A DNA stretch of 48,262 bases, from the IMG/VR virus record IMGVR_UViG_3300002144_000140, positions 1-48,262 of that record; one strand, 5' to 3'. Positions 8,417 to 16,468 of this stretch are shown here, piece by piece; position 1 is the first letter of the stretch, and each line of letters begins with the position of its first letter. The DNA is from a virus. A program made the position numbers and the translations under genes. A model generated the notes under the pieces. It searched no databases, had not been told where the DNA came from, and worked only from the letters and a program-made list of their open reading frames with translations.

Positions 8417-9101
8417 GTCAAAAAAACTACATTACGGAAAATACCTGTATAAACTAAAGATAATAACTCCTTTAGCAGGTATTTTCCGCACTGATCTTCA
8501 AAAGAATAAAAATGGGACACTTGCCTATGCCAAAGAACGAATTGATAGCTATTATAACGATTCACGAAATGGCGAACAGGCAACTATTAAAAAATTTAGA
8601 GCAAGTATAGTTATATCAACCGACGAACTGCTTGATGCTAATAGCATATACACCGCTTTACGCAATTCGTTAGGTCACTTAATACGATGTGAATACAATA
8701 CTTTAATAATATATACAAATCACAAAGACATCCTTATTAAGTTATCTAAAAAATTAAAAACTAATAGTGTAGAATTTTGGGAACCAGACGATAGTGTTGT
8801 TGAATTTTTAAAAAATAATGCAAACACTATTATAGTTGATAAGCTACCTCGCTTTCCTTACAAGATTACATTTGGAAGAAAAGCACCAAAACCCGAATTT
8901 CGAGTTTGGTTACTAAACAATCGTAATAAAGTACAAGTAGGTCCAATATTAATGAAGAATTTGAGTAATGAATACTCGTATATACAAGGACAATATATAT
9001 ATGTACGTGACGAAAATGTTATTTTTCTATTACAACTGATGATAGGTGATAATATTAGCAGAATAGATAAACTTGTATGTAAAGCAAATATAGATAAATA
9101 G
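8394..9101 (+). CDS. Unrecognised soluble phage protein
   Basis: This 235-residue basic protein has no membrane segment and no catalytic motif I recognise. The N terminus (SKKLHYGKYLYKL) and the central alternating hydrophobic pattern suggest a mixed alpha/beta fold. It overlaps the end of clpA by 23 nt, so it is translated with it. Its stop codon is part of a GATAAATA late-promoter-like box. GC content is lower than in clpA. No function is assigned. Confidence 0.7.
   Translation: MSKLRLCESKKLHYGKYLYKLKIITPLAGIFRTDLQKNKNGTLAYAKERIDSYYNDSRNGEQATIKKFRASIVISTDELLDANSIYTALRNSLGHLIRCEYNTLIIYTNHKDILIKLSKKLKTNSVEFWEPDDSVVEFLKNNANTIIVDKLPRFPYKITFGRKAPKPEFRVWLLNNRNKVQVGPILMKNLSNEYSYIQGQYIYVRDENVIFLLQLMIGDNISRIDKLVCKANIDK
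9093..9100 (+). promoter_or_regulatory. Late-promoter-like box GATAAATA, 5 nt before ATG
   Basis: GATAAATA resembles the T4 late promoter TATAAATA. It is followed by GTTAC and the ATG at 9106. No Shine-Dalgarno is visible. A start site about 6 nt after the box would give a leaderless mRNA. The same spacing is found before the genes at 14254 and 3550. Confidence 0.5.
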
Positions 9102-9105
9102 TTAC

Positions 9106-9471
9106 ATGTCATACAATAGCGAAATAATTTTATCAATTCAAACACACCCAGGAGACAGCACCGAAACTGTTGTCACTGGAACTGCCTTTAAAGGTGATGG
9201 ATACTACAGTCGTAGTGATGGGTTTCATACTGTCCAATATAATGTAGTAGGGTTCATAGGAACTATCAACATGCAAGCAACACTGTCTACAACACCAGTT
9301 GAGGCAGATTGGTTTACCGTTACTAGTGCAGTACACACAAGTACAGCGGCTGATAGTGCCAACAGTGATGGTTCATTTATTAAAAACTTTACTGGAAATT
9401 ATATATGGGTTAGAGCTGTTGTAAGTAATTGGACAGACGGCTCGGTTACTAGTATATTATTAAATCATTAG
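9106..9471 (+). CDS. Small beta-rich putative virion protein
   Basis: This 121-residue Thr/Ser/Gly-rich protein has alternating hydrophobic strands (for example GFHTVQYNVVGFIGTINMQ), no Cys and no signal peptide. It looks like a compact beta-sandwich such as a decoration, fibre or neck component. I recall similar small proteins in marine T4-like phages without an assigned role. The start has no Shine-Dalgarno and sits 5 nt after a late-promoter-like box. Confidence 0.65.
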   Translation: MSYNSEIILSIQTHPGDSTETVVTGTAFKGDGYYSRSDGFHTVQYNVVGFIGTINMQATLSTTPVEADWFTVTSAVHTSTAADSANSDGSFIKNFTGNYIWVRAVVSNWTDGSVTSILLNH

Positions 9472-9479
9472 GATATAAA

Positions 9480-10043
9480 ATGGAACACTTTGTAAATATA
9501 ATAATGGAAAAGAACGAAACCCTAGTCGAAGGACTAGATCGTTCTATATTTTCAGAACAAGTTATGTTCGAAACTGACCAAGGTGCTACAGTTATACAAA
9601 TTCCGCTACCTAAACAACTCAGTGAAGATGAATCAGACGAATATGCTAGTCGTTTAGCCAACTATATGTTTGAAATGGGCTACAGTGACTTTGATATCGA
9701 AATCAGTACCGAAGGCGAAGAATTAGACGAGGAGACATACGAAGGCGATGACTTCTTTGAAGAATACGATGTTATGTGGTTCAATGAAGACGATGCATTA
9801 GACGAAGCAGAATATCAAGGCCGTAAAGTTTCGCTAGGCAAGCCTATGCAAGGCGATGTAAAGAAGTTTAAAGTATATGTTAAAAAACCAAATGGCAATG
9901 TAGTCAAAGTTAACTTTGGTGATCCTAATATGCGTATTAAGAAATCAAACCCAGCACGTAGAAGAAGTTTCCGTGCAAGACACAATTGTGATAATCCTGG
10001 GCCAAGAGATAAAGCAAGATACTGGAGTTGCAGAAGATGGTAA
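9480..10043 (+). CDS. Conserved marine-phage protein with RRRSFRARHNC-type basic tail
   Basis: In this 187-residue protein the first two thirds are strongly acidic (runs of Glu/Asp around 80-110). The last third is strongly basic and highly conserved in marine T4-like phages as I recall it: GDPNMRIKK, then ARRRSFRARHNCDNPGP and KARYWSCRRW. Two conserved Cys may bind metal. Such modules occur near prohead core or protease genes, so a head role is plausible but unproven. The near N-terminal LVEG could be a head-protease site. The stop overlaps the next gene's ATG. Confidence 0.7.
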   Translation: MEHFVNIIMEKNETLVEGLDRSIFSEQVMFETDQGATVIQIPLPKQLSEDESDEYASRLANYMFEMGYSDFDIEISTEGEELDEETYEGDDFFEEYDVMWFNEDDALDEAEYQGRKVSLGKPMQGDVKKFKVYVKKPNGNVVKVNFGDPNMRIKKSNPARRRSFRARHNCDNPGPRDKARYWSCRRW

Positions 10044-10423
10044 AATCCGTAGCAGAACAAATTAGAGAAATGGGCGACCGTCTTATGCAAATTCATAACG
10101 AAGCGTTAATGAGTGAGCCCAGCAACAACGAACTTGACTGGGACGTTGTTGAGGATCTTGTAGTCTTCATGAAGAATGACCCAGATTTTTATAGAAATGA
10201 TGTATATCCATGTATGGTAAATGTTCAAGAAACAGTTAAGCATGGTGGAAAATTTAATAAAAAGAGTATGCTACCTATTGTCGAAAAAGCAATAAACGAA
10301 TATATTAAAAAGTTTGATATTAAAAAACTTCCTGAAGACCTTATGAACAGCAGTCAAAAGATGGAATGTATTAGTAAAATACTTAATGACGAAAAAGAAA
10401 ACTTTCGTAAAGGAACTTATTAA
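10037..10423 (+). CDS. Small helical protein of unknown function
   Basis: This roughly 128-residue helical, charged protein has no recognisable motif. The start is taken as ATG 10037, which overlaps the previous TAA (ATGGTAA); a longer frame could begin at TTG 10028. Its stop overlaps the next ATG (TAATG). Position within the head-associated block is the only hint of function. Confidence 0.65.
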   Translation: MVKSVAEQIREMGDRLMQIHNEALMSEPSNNELDWDVVEDLVVFMKNDPDFYRNDVYPCMVNVQETVKHGGKFNKKSMLPIVEKAINEYIKKFDIKKLPEDLMNSSQKMECISKILNDEKENFRKGTY

Positions 10424-12342
10424 TGCGTTTAAGACAACTGTTTGAGGGTACCGCAAGACGTATAGTAGCAGTAATGCCGGGTGGATTTCATCCATTTCAT
10501 CCTGGACATAAAAGTCTATACGATTGGGCTGTGCAAACATTTGGTAAAGACAATGTTTATGTTGCTGCAACCGATGATACTGCTGTAAGACCATTTCCGT
10601 TTGAAGTTAAGAAACAACTAGCAGCAATGGCCGGTGTGCCTAAAGATAGATTTATTCAAGTTAAATCTCCCTTTAATGCAATGAGTTATAATAATCTACT
10701 AGAGCCCGATACTGCAATTGTGTTTGTTAGAAGCGTTAAAGATAAGACCGAACAACCACTTCCTGATCAAACAAAAAAGAATGGCGAACCAGGATACTTG
10801 AAGACATATACTGGAAAAAACTTAGACACAGCTAACCAGTCGGGATATATGGCATACGGTCCTACTATTAACTTTGACTTCAGCGGTATGAAATTCAAGA
10901 GCGCAGGTGAATTAAGAAATACTTGGCCCGCTATGAGTCCTGAAGATAAACTAAAAGCTGCTAAACTATTATATGGCAATGGCGCACCTGTAGCAGTTGA
11001 ATTACTTGACAAAGCATTAGGTGGCGCTGTAGAAGAAGGTACTGCCGATGATATAATAGGAAAAGCAGGCACATTAGCAGGCGCAGCAGGGGCGGCCGTT
11101 ATCAGTAGTGCCGGTGCTGCAAGTAGATTAGCTTGGCAAGGACTTAAATATGTTATTGCAGGAATTTTAAATATTCATCCAGAGGATGTTGCCTTTGTTA
11201 GACAACAACTATCAAAACAAGGCAAAGCCGCCTTATACAACTTGGCAAAAGATGGCGGGCGTGTAGAACCAACACTTCAAAAGACTCTCGAACTTACTCC
11301 AAGAATGCGAATGGATGCAATAAAAAAACTAATTGGTGATATCGAAGCAAAGGCGGCTGCTAAAGCTGCGGCTGCTACTGTTAGTCGCACAACTGGAGCA
11401 GGGCGCGGTGCTGGCGGCAGAATATTCTCTATAAATGATAATCCCATTCAAAGTGGGCAAAACGCATTAGGGCAAAAATGGCTCGAAATGTCAAATGAAT
11501 CAAACCCGTTTACTGATGTAAGTAAGGCCGCAAAGATAGATTTAAAAACTGCTATTAAGACTCTTAATCCTAGAGAACAAGAAGTTATACAAATGCGTTT
11601 TCAACACGATATGACGTTTGATGCAATAGGAAAAGAGTTGGGTGTTGGTAAAGATCGTGTTGCTCAAATACTTGCAAAAATTATTAGAAAATTAAAACAC
11701 CCAAGCAGAGGCGTTGTAGAACCTACAACAGAAAACTTTGCAGATGGTAGGAAAAAAGTACAAGAAGCATTAGACACTCCATATCCATACCAATGGCACA
11801 AACAAGATGAAGACCATTATGTTGCTAAAGCAGACACACCAGCAGGGCTAATGCTGATAATGTTTGAATGGATGCAGGGCGATGAGAGTTGGAATATTGA
11901 TTTTGCAGTAAACGGCAGAATGGGCAAAAGCGGCGCCGGTGATGAGTTTAGTATATTTGCTACTGTAATAGCTGTTATCCGTGACTGGGTAAGCAAAGTA
12001 GATTTAAGTACAGTTAAACTAATTTCATTCAGCGCAGATAAGTCTGGTGACGCAGGCACAAGTAGAACAAAACTATACACTCGTTTCGCAAAGCAAATGG
12101 CTAGCCAACTTGGATGGAGACTAGAAGTTAGTACACGAGATACAGTTGATGATTTTTTCAAAATGCATAATCCAGACGTACAAGTTAAAGAAGAAGTAGC
12201 AGGTCAAGGTATGGAGCCAGAAGACGCTCAGGATGCCGCAGCCGAGTTTTTCAAAGTTGACCCAGCAGAGTTTGATAAGTTTTTTAGCAGTAGAAACGAA
12301 TCATCCGAACTAGATAGAATTAAAAAACTTTCAGGAATATAA
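10423..12342 (+). CDS. Fusion: HxGH nucleotidyltransferase + sigma-70 region 4 domain + C-terminal domain
   Basis: In this 639-residue protein a cytidylyltransferase-like domain opens the chain, with GGFHPFHPGH at 20-29 (HxGH at 26-29) binding the nucleotide. A long Ala/Gly-rich middle contains hydrophobic helices near 215-245. About 375-430 is a clear sigma-70 region 4: LNPREQEVIQMRF, then the helix-turn-helix FDAIGKELGVGKDRVAQI and RKLKHP. A third alpha/beta domain (about 445-595) ends with a SRTKLYTRFAKQM segment that could be acetyltransferase-like. N-terminal MRLRQLFEG resembles a capsid-targeting peptide with a cleavage site after LFE, so it may be packaged and injected. Confidence 0.8.
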   Translation: MRLRQLFEGTARRIVAVMPGGFHPFHPGHKSLYDWAVQTFGKDNVYVAATDDTAVRPFPFEVKKQLAAMAGVPKDRFIQVKSPFNAMSYNNLLEPDTAIVFVRSVKDKTEQPLPDQTKKNGEPGYLKTYTGKNLDTANQSGYMAYGPTINFDFSGMKFKSAGELRNTWPAMSPEDKLKAAKLLYGNGAPVAVELLDKALGGAVEEGTADDIIGKAGTLAGAAGAAVISSAGAASRLAWQGLKYVIAGILNIHPEDVAFVRQQLSKQGKAALYNLAKDGGRVEPTLQKTLELTPRMRMDAIKKLIGDIEAKAAAKAAAATVSRTTGAGRGAGGRIFSINDNPIQSGQNALGQKWLEMSNESNPFTDVSKAAKIDLKTAIKTLNPREQEVIQMRFQHDMTFDAIGKELGVGKDRVAQILAKIIRKLKHPSRGVVEPTTENFADGRKKVQEALDTPYPYQWHKQDEDHYVAKADTPAGLMLIMFEWMQGDESWNIDFAVNGRMGKSGAGDEFSIFATVIAVIRDWVSKVDLSTVKLISFSADKSGDAGTSRTKLYTRFAKQMASQLGWRLEVSTRDTVDDFFKMHNPDVQVKEEVAGQGMEPEDAQDAAAEFFKVDPAEFDKFFSSRNESSELDRIKKLSGI

Positions 12343-12345
12343 GGA

Positions 12346-12531
12346 ATGACGGTTTTGTTTAGCAAATACGAAGGCTGGAAAAGCAAAGAAGAAATAGCTC
12401 ATTATATAAAAAAATATAAAGAGCACGAAGCACGTAGAGCAAGCACAGACGAACGTAATGCGTATTGGCAACAATACACAGAACGTAAACACTATGTACC
12501 GCGATCAAGAGTAAGATTTGAACATGGATGA
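12346..12531 (+). CDS. Small basic hypothetical protein
   Basis: This 61-residue Lys/Arg/Glu/Tyr-rich, predicted helical protein has no motif I know. ATG at 12346 is preceded by AAGGA, and the gene overlaps the next one by 8 nt. It is one of a chain of very small genes within the putative head-internal block. Confidence 0.55.
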   Translation: MTVLFSKYEGWKSKEEIAHYIKKYKEHEARRASTDERNAYWQQYTERKHYVPRSRVRFEHG

Positions 12532-12739
12532 ATTAGAATACATTAAAAAGCTCGCAGGAGTAAATGAGTTTAAAGGATACAAAGAGTATACTTTAGAAAA
12601 CATAAGCGATGCTGCTAATGCTAATCGTAAAAAAGAACGTGAACAAAATATAAAACCAGGAACAGATGAGTGGTTTAAATTATGGTTCAGCTTGCCAGGC
12701 ATGACAGGGACAAAAGGATTTCGAGGCCGTAAGAAATGA
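12524..12739 (+). CDS. Small hypothetical protein with DELxxIKKLAG motif
   Basis: This roughly 71-residue protein begins MDELEYIKKLAGV, closely matching the extreme C terminus of the fusion protein upstream (ELDRIKKLSGI). The rest is charged, ending in a basic KGFRGRKK tail. The start is taken as ATG 12524, inside the upstream gene, rather than TTG 12518. No function is known. The shared short motif suggests a common binding partner, perhaps the head scaffold. Confidence 0.6.
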   Translation: MDELEYIKKLAGVNEFKGYKEYTLENISDAANANRKKEREQNIKPGTDEWFKLWFSLPGMTGTKGFRGRKK

Positions 12740-12963
12740 AAAAGATTAAAAAGTTTTTTTGTCGTTTATGGAGAAGTTGGTTTCCACACCACGTATTATA
12801 TATAACTCATCGTGGCACAGAGTATACTATCTATGTAACTGATTTTAAAAAACTTGGTCCAAAGAAAATATCAGGCAAGAACAAAGACGGAGAATATTTT
12901 GAATTTATTAGCAATAACCCTATGGATTACTTTTACGAAGAATATAGGGATGATCTAAAATGA
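12736..12963 (+). CDS. Small hypothetical protein
   Basis: This 75-residue protein has a basic Lys/Arg/Trp/Phe-rich N terminus followed by alternating strands and an acidic C terminus. It begins in an ATGA overlap with the upstream gene, and its stop overlaps the next ATG. No family is recognised. Confidence 0.55.
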   Translation: MKKIKKFFCRLWRSWFPHHVLYITHRGTEYTIYVTDFKKLGPKKISGKNKDGEYFEFISNNPMDYFYEEYRDDLK

Positions 12964-14252
12964 AAGCAATTGATCTGCTTGAAGAAATAAAATTAGGATT
13001 GACTATATTTGATATAGACGATACACTATTCCGTACTACAGCACAAATTAAAGTTGTTAAAGATGGCCGAGAAATTCGTAGCTTAAACAATCAAGAATTT
13101 AATACATATCAATTGCAAGACGGTGAGAGCTTTGACTTTGGCGAATTTAGAAATGCCGAAAAGTTTAATAAAGAAAGCATACCAATCAGTCCGATGATTG
13201 CTAAACTTAAAGCAATAATTAAAAATGCAGGTGCAAGTAAAGTTATTATGCTTACTGCAAGAGCAGACTTTGATAATAAAGATTTGTTTTTAGATACTTT
13301 TAGAAAATACGGAGTTGACATGAGCAAGGTTCATGTACACCGTGCAGGTAACTTGGGTATAGCACCTGCAGAAAGTAAAGCAGTATGGATTAGAAAGTAT
13401 TTAGATACTGGTAAATTTGGTAGAGTTCGCTTGTATGACGATGCTATGAGCAATATTAAAATGTTTATCAATTTACAAAAAGAGTATCCAGGGGTACAAT
13501 TCTTCCCTTACTTTGTCACACACAAAGGCGGCATTACAACTATTAGAGAAGAAGTAAACATTGACAATAAAAGTGGCCGTGGGCATGTTCCTAACAACAG
13601 CGAAGTAGATTACTTTGGTATGCGTGTTAAAATGAAGCCCAGTACATTTATTAAACTAGCATCTAAACTAGGTCAAGAACCTTCAGATGAAATGATTGAT
13701 TATATTAAAAAAGGCGGTGCAATTGCTAGTCCGTTTTTAATTATTAGTACAGATGGTACCGATAATCCTGCATCTGTTATTGGCCACGAAGGTCGTAATC
13801 GTATGCTGGCAGTTATAAAAGCAGAAGGTGATGTACCAGTAGAAGTACACTTGTTCTTTAATAGCAATCAAGTTAATCGTGCTAGACATTTGACTCCAGA
13901 ACTAGTTGGTTCTCTTAAACAAAAACTAATCAGTCAAGATGACAATATAGTCAATGGACCGTTATGGGAAGATAGTAGAATTGTAAAAGGTGTTAACACC
14001 ACGGTTGACGTTGGAACAGACGAGATCAAAACGCAAGCTGCTAAGTTTGGATTTAACGTAGACAAGGACGGACGTCCACCTACGCTTAGTAAGAATGTAA
14101 AAGGCAAGTCAACTAACGTATTGTATAACTTAGGAATGACAGAGAATAGTATTCCACGTTATACAGCAGCAGAGTGGGCTATTATAGAAGGCGGACACAG
14201 TTTAGAAATTCCTGAAGCGAAAACTAAACTGTTTAATTTTGATAAATACTAA
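12960..14252 (+). CDS. HAD-superfamily phosphatase-like protein with second C-terminal domain
   Basis: In this 430-residue protein HAD motif I, FDIDDTLF, sits at about 17-24 with the two catalytic Asp; motif II is MLTARAD near 97-103; a late acidic pair (RLYDDA) fits motif IV. About residues 215-340 form another domain with GHEGRNRMLA, a signature I associate with ParB-like or polyvalent phage protein domains. The N terminus MKAIDLLEE matches the capsid-targeting-like peptides of neighbouring genes. The substrate is unknown; a packaged, injected phosphatase is one idea. Confidence 0.75.
   Translation: MKAIDLLEEIKLGLTIFDIDDTLFRTTAQIKVVKDGREIRSLNNQEFNTYQLQDGESFDFGEFRNAEKFNKESIPISPMIAKLKAIIKNAGASKVIMLTARADFDNKDLFLDTFRKYGVDMSKVHVHRAGNLGIAPAESKAVWIRKYLDTGKFGRVRLYDDAMSNIKMFINLQKEYPGVQFFPYFVTHKGGITTIREEVNIDNKSGRGHVPNNSEVDYFGMRVKMKPSTFIKLASKLGQEPSDEMIDYIKKGGAIASPFLIISTDGTDNPASVIGHEGRNRMLAVIKAEGDVPVEVHLFFNSNQVNRARHLTPELVGSLKQKLISQDDNIVNGPLWEDSRIVKGVNTTVDVGTDEIKTQAAKFGFNVDKDGRPPTLSKNVKGKSTNVLYNLGMTENSIPRYTAAEWAIIEGGHSLEIPEAKTKLFNFDKY
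14241..14248 (+). promoter_or_regulatory. Late-promoter-like box GATAAATA, 5 nt before ATG
   Basis: GATAAATA is followed by CTAAT and then ATG 14254, with no Shine-Dalgarno. The box covers the last codons of the HAD gene and the spacer contains its stop. Spacing is identical to the sites before 9106 and 3550. Confidence 0.5.
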
Positions 14253-14253
14253 T

Positions 14254-14442
14254 ATGTTGTTAAGAGAATTTAAAAAGTACGATTTTAAAATGTTTACGGC
14301 TCGAGTGAAAATTCGCCAGCCCATTTATAGTCAATGGATTCCGGTTCAAGTAAGTGCTAAAAATAAACAAGAAGCACAAAAGCTACTAAAAGCAATGTAT
14401 GGCCCAGATACGGTTATAACAAATTTGGTACAACAAAAATGA
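14254..14442 (+). CDS. Small conserved phage protein
   Basis: This roughly 62-residue protein begins MLLREF and has the pattern strand - SAKNKQEAQKLLKAMYG helix - short strand, like a small alpha/beta fold repeated in many marine phage genomes as I recall. The start is ATG 14254 just after the upstream stop; an upstream TTG at 14239 would extend it. It overlaps the next gene by 4 nt. Function unknown. Confidence 0.6.
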   Translation: MLLREFKKYDFKMFTARVKIRQPIYSQWIPVQVSAKNKQEAQKLLKAMYGPDTVITNLVQQK

Positions 14443-14720
14443 AAATACTTGATATTACAGAAGCAGCAAAACAAGAGCTACCAAAACAACGTAATCCTGT
14501 TGCAGCATATGCACAACGTTCTGGAGCAGGTGCTCACAAAGATCAAAATAAAAAAACTACTCCGTTGCGTAAAGAAAAACATAAGAAAAAAGATCTAGTA
14601 TTTGCAGACAGTGTAAATGTTAACTCTCCTAAACAAGCAAGAGGCAGTGACAAAATGCCTAAGAAGAAACTAGGTAGAACAAAGCATCCGTTAGATGGAA
14701 AATTAGTAGGGTCGTCATGA
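14439..14720 (+). CDS. Highly basic small protein, possible head-internal DNA-associated protein
   Basis: This 93-residue protein is very rich in Lys/Arg/Pro/Gly, including RNPVAAYAQRSGAGAHKD, a stretch I recall from small marine phage proteins. The N terminus MKILDITEA looks like a capsid-targeting peptide with a possible head-protease cut after ITE. The charge would suit DNA binding inside the capsid. It overlaps neighbours on both sides. Confidence 0.6.
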   Translation: MKILDITEAAKQELPKQRNPVAAYAQRSGAGAHKDQNKKTTPLRKEKHKKKDLVFADSVNVNSPKQARGSDKMPKKKLGRTKHPLDGKLVGSS

Positions 14721-15313
14721 AAATATATGAAGTAACAGAATATAAACAACCACAACTTAACGAAGAACAACTTAATGAATGGCTTTCGTTAGTTGCAGCC
14801 GCGGCACGTACATTAGCTCCTTACGTAGGTAGGGGTATTATTTCTGGTTCAAAGTATGCATGGCAAGGAATGAAATGGACTGGGCGATGGATGAAAGGAA
14901 ATCCGGGAAAATCTACTAGATTTGCTCTTGGAATTACAGTTGCTCCTGAGATTTTAGACTTGTTTAGCAACGCTAGAGCTATATTAGGACCGTTAGTAAA
15001 ATACGGAATTCCAATTGCTATTTTATTAGTTATTATAGTACACGGTAAAAGACTATACGATGAATTATTTTCAAAAAATCCCGACGACGTTTCGCCAGAA
15101 CAATTTCAAGAAATTATGCAAAAATATGCAAATCAAATGCAAGTACAGCAACCTCAAGCAACCCCAGCAACAGAATCTGCAACAGGAATGGGTACTAGTA
15201 GTATTGCAACTGTTTCTAATCCAACAGTTGCTCGTAGTAAAAAGAAAGCAAAGTCGGTATCAGCATTAGACTCAAATGTCTCTTTGTTTGGTGGCAAGAC
15301 AATTAAACGATAA
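14717..15313 (+). CDS. Putative membrane-active head-internal protein
   Basis: This 198-residue protein begins MKIYEVTEY, again like a capsid-targeting peptide. It contains an Ala-rich amphipathic segment (about 25-55), a strong hydrophobic helix (about 90-113, GIPIAILLVIIVHG) and a Gln/Ala/Thr-rich disordered tail. Head-internal membrane-active proteins may help DNA passage across the inner membrane; that is inference. No family is recognised. Confidence 0.6.
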   Translation: MKIYEVTEYKQPQLNEEQLNEWLSLVAAAARTLAPYVGRGIISGSKYAWQGMKWTGRWMKGNPGKSTRFALGITVAPEILDLFSNARAILGPLVKYGIPIAILLVIIVHGKRLYDELFSKNPDDVSPEQFQEIMQKYANQMQVQQPQATPATESATGMGTSSIATVSNPTVARSKKKAKSVSALDSNVSLFGGKTIKR

Positions 15314-15316
15314 ATA
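15309..15316 (+). promoter_or_regulatory. Late-promoter-like box GATAAATA
   Basis: GATAAATA spans the previous gene's end and precedes the ATG at 15344 by 27 nt, with CCGGAGA as Shine-Dalgarno in between. A 6-bp inverted repeat, ATACTT at 15316-15321 and AAGTAT at 15325-15330, lies just after it. Confidence 0.55.
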
Positions 15317-15343
15317 TACTTAACAAGTATTCCGGAGAATAAG

Positions 15344-15823
15344 ATGACAATTAAAAAAGCTAAACCAGATTTAAACAAAGACGGCAAGAACGATTTTAAA
15401 GATGTGCAAATTGCTCGTAGAAATGCAGCAGCAACAGCAGATAAGAAAAAAGTTAAAGAAGGTTTGGGCGATATGGCGCATCTTGCTGAGCAAGATCATG
15501 AAGTACAAATGGCTCGTGCTGAATTATATAAAATTGCAAAGTATGCTATTAAGCTACACGACATGCTTAAAACAGTTTCAGAGGCAGAAGGCATTGAAGG
15601 TTGGCAACAAGCTAAGATTACCAAAGCAGCAGATTATATTGGTAGTGTGTACCATGCAATGGAATACGATCAAATGTCTCCTGCAACAGAAGGTGCAAAA
15701 ACTTTTAAAACTTCAATGACCGAAGCCGAAGTTACAGCATATAAAACAAAATTAGCAAAAGCAACAACAAAAATACAAAACGAATTTACTGGTTTACAAA
15801 AGGTAAATGCTAAGAATAAATGA
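15344..15823 (+). CDS. Conserved marine T4-like phage protein with dockerin/EF-like loop
   Basis: In this 159-residue protein DLNKDGKNDFKD near the N terminus has the Asp/Asn spacing of a calcium-binding loop. The helical middle, HEVQMARAELYKIAKYAIKL and EGWQQAKITKAADYIG, is a pattern I recall from head-related proteins of marine T4-like phages, possibly prohead core. The C-terminal part is Thr/Lys-rich. It has its own late-like promoter box and a good Shine-Dalgarno, which supports high late expression. Confidence 0.7.
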   Translation: MTIKKAKPDLNKDGKNDFKDVQIARRNAAATADKKKVKEGLGDMAHLAEQDHEVQMARAELYKIAKYAIKLHDMLKTVSEAEGIEGWQQAKITKAADYIGSVYHAMEYDQMSPATEGAKTFKTSMTEAEVTAYKTKLAKATTKIQNEFTGLQKVNAKNK

Positions 15824-16416
15824 TAACTGCCGAAGACATCGTCTGGAAAAATATTAGCCCAGACGATATTTGGGTAATGGACAAACTTATACTAGCTCGT
15901 AAAATGTTTTATAATAGTGGCCCGGTCGGACTTGATGTTCCGCATCCGGGCTTTTATATTGTTCGACCTTGTGTCAATATGCTGGGACTAGGATTGGGTG
16001 CAACAAAGATGTGGCTTGAAAAAGACACTTGCGATTTACCCTACGGTCACTTTTGGTGCGAATGGTTTGAAGGTAGACATCTTAGTATAGATTATTATCA
16101 GGGTAAACAAGTGTTAGCAGTTAAAGGCACAAAACCGTCAACTACATTTACTAAATGGACACATTGGGTTCGTGTTGCCGATCGTATTAAACTGCCTAGT
16201 ATATTAAGCGATCTTGCTACCAGACACGAGTGGATCAACTGCGAGTTTATACATGGTAAACTTATTGAAGTACATCTACGACACAATGAAGACTTTGACG
16301 GCGGTATAATACACTTTATACCTGTATGGAAAGGCGAATCAACTGTTCCTCCTGAAGGATACACGTATCGAGAATATCCGGATATGCACGGTCGCATAGG
16401 TGCTTTTGTTAAATAA
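15820..16416 (+). CDS. Conserved phage protein of unknown function
   Basis: This 198-residue protein is rich in Trp, His and Gly. The stretch FYIVRPCVNMLGLGLGATKMW recalls nucleotide-binding ATP-grasp loops, but no complete motif set is seen. It overlaps the preceding gene (ATGA). It ends just before the strong promoter of the replication block. Homologues occur in marine T4-like phages, as I recall, without a function. Confidence 0.65.
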   Translation: MITAEDIVWKNISPDDIWVMDKLILARKMFYNSGPVGLDVPHPGFYIVRPCVNMLGLGLGATKMWLEKDTCDLPYGHFWCEWFEGRHLSIDYYQGKQVLAVKGTKPSTTFTKWTHWVRVADRIKLPSILSDLATRHEWINCEFIHGKLIEVHLRHNEDFDGGIIHFIPVWKGESTVPPEGYTYREYPDMHGRIGAFVK

Positions 16417-16420
16417 ATCA

Positions 16421-16449
16421 TTGACAACTACTAAAATATAATGTATATT
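16421..16449 (+). promoter_or_regulatory. Sigma-70-type promoter upstream of the DsbA-like gene
   Basis: TTGACA at 16421-16426, a 17-nt spacer, and TATATT at 16444-16449. The following Shine-Dalgarno AAAGGAG leads to ATG 16469. Perfect -35 and near-perfect -10 suggest early transcription by host RNA polymerase. Confidence 0.85.
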
Positions 16450-16468
16450 ATAAAAAAAGGAGTACTAT

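Noticed and set aside
15820-16416. ATP-grasp assignment for the protein at 15820
   Set aside because: Only one Gly-rich stretch is suggestive; no Mg2+-binding or other conserved ATP-grasp residues could be placed.
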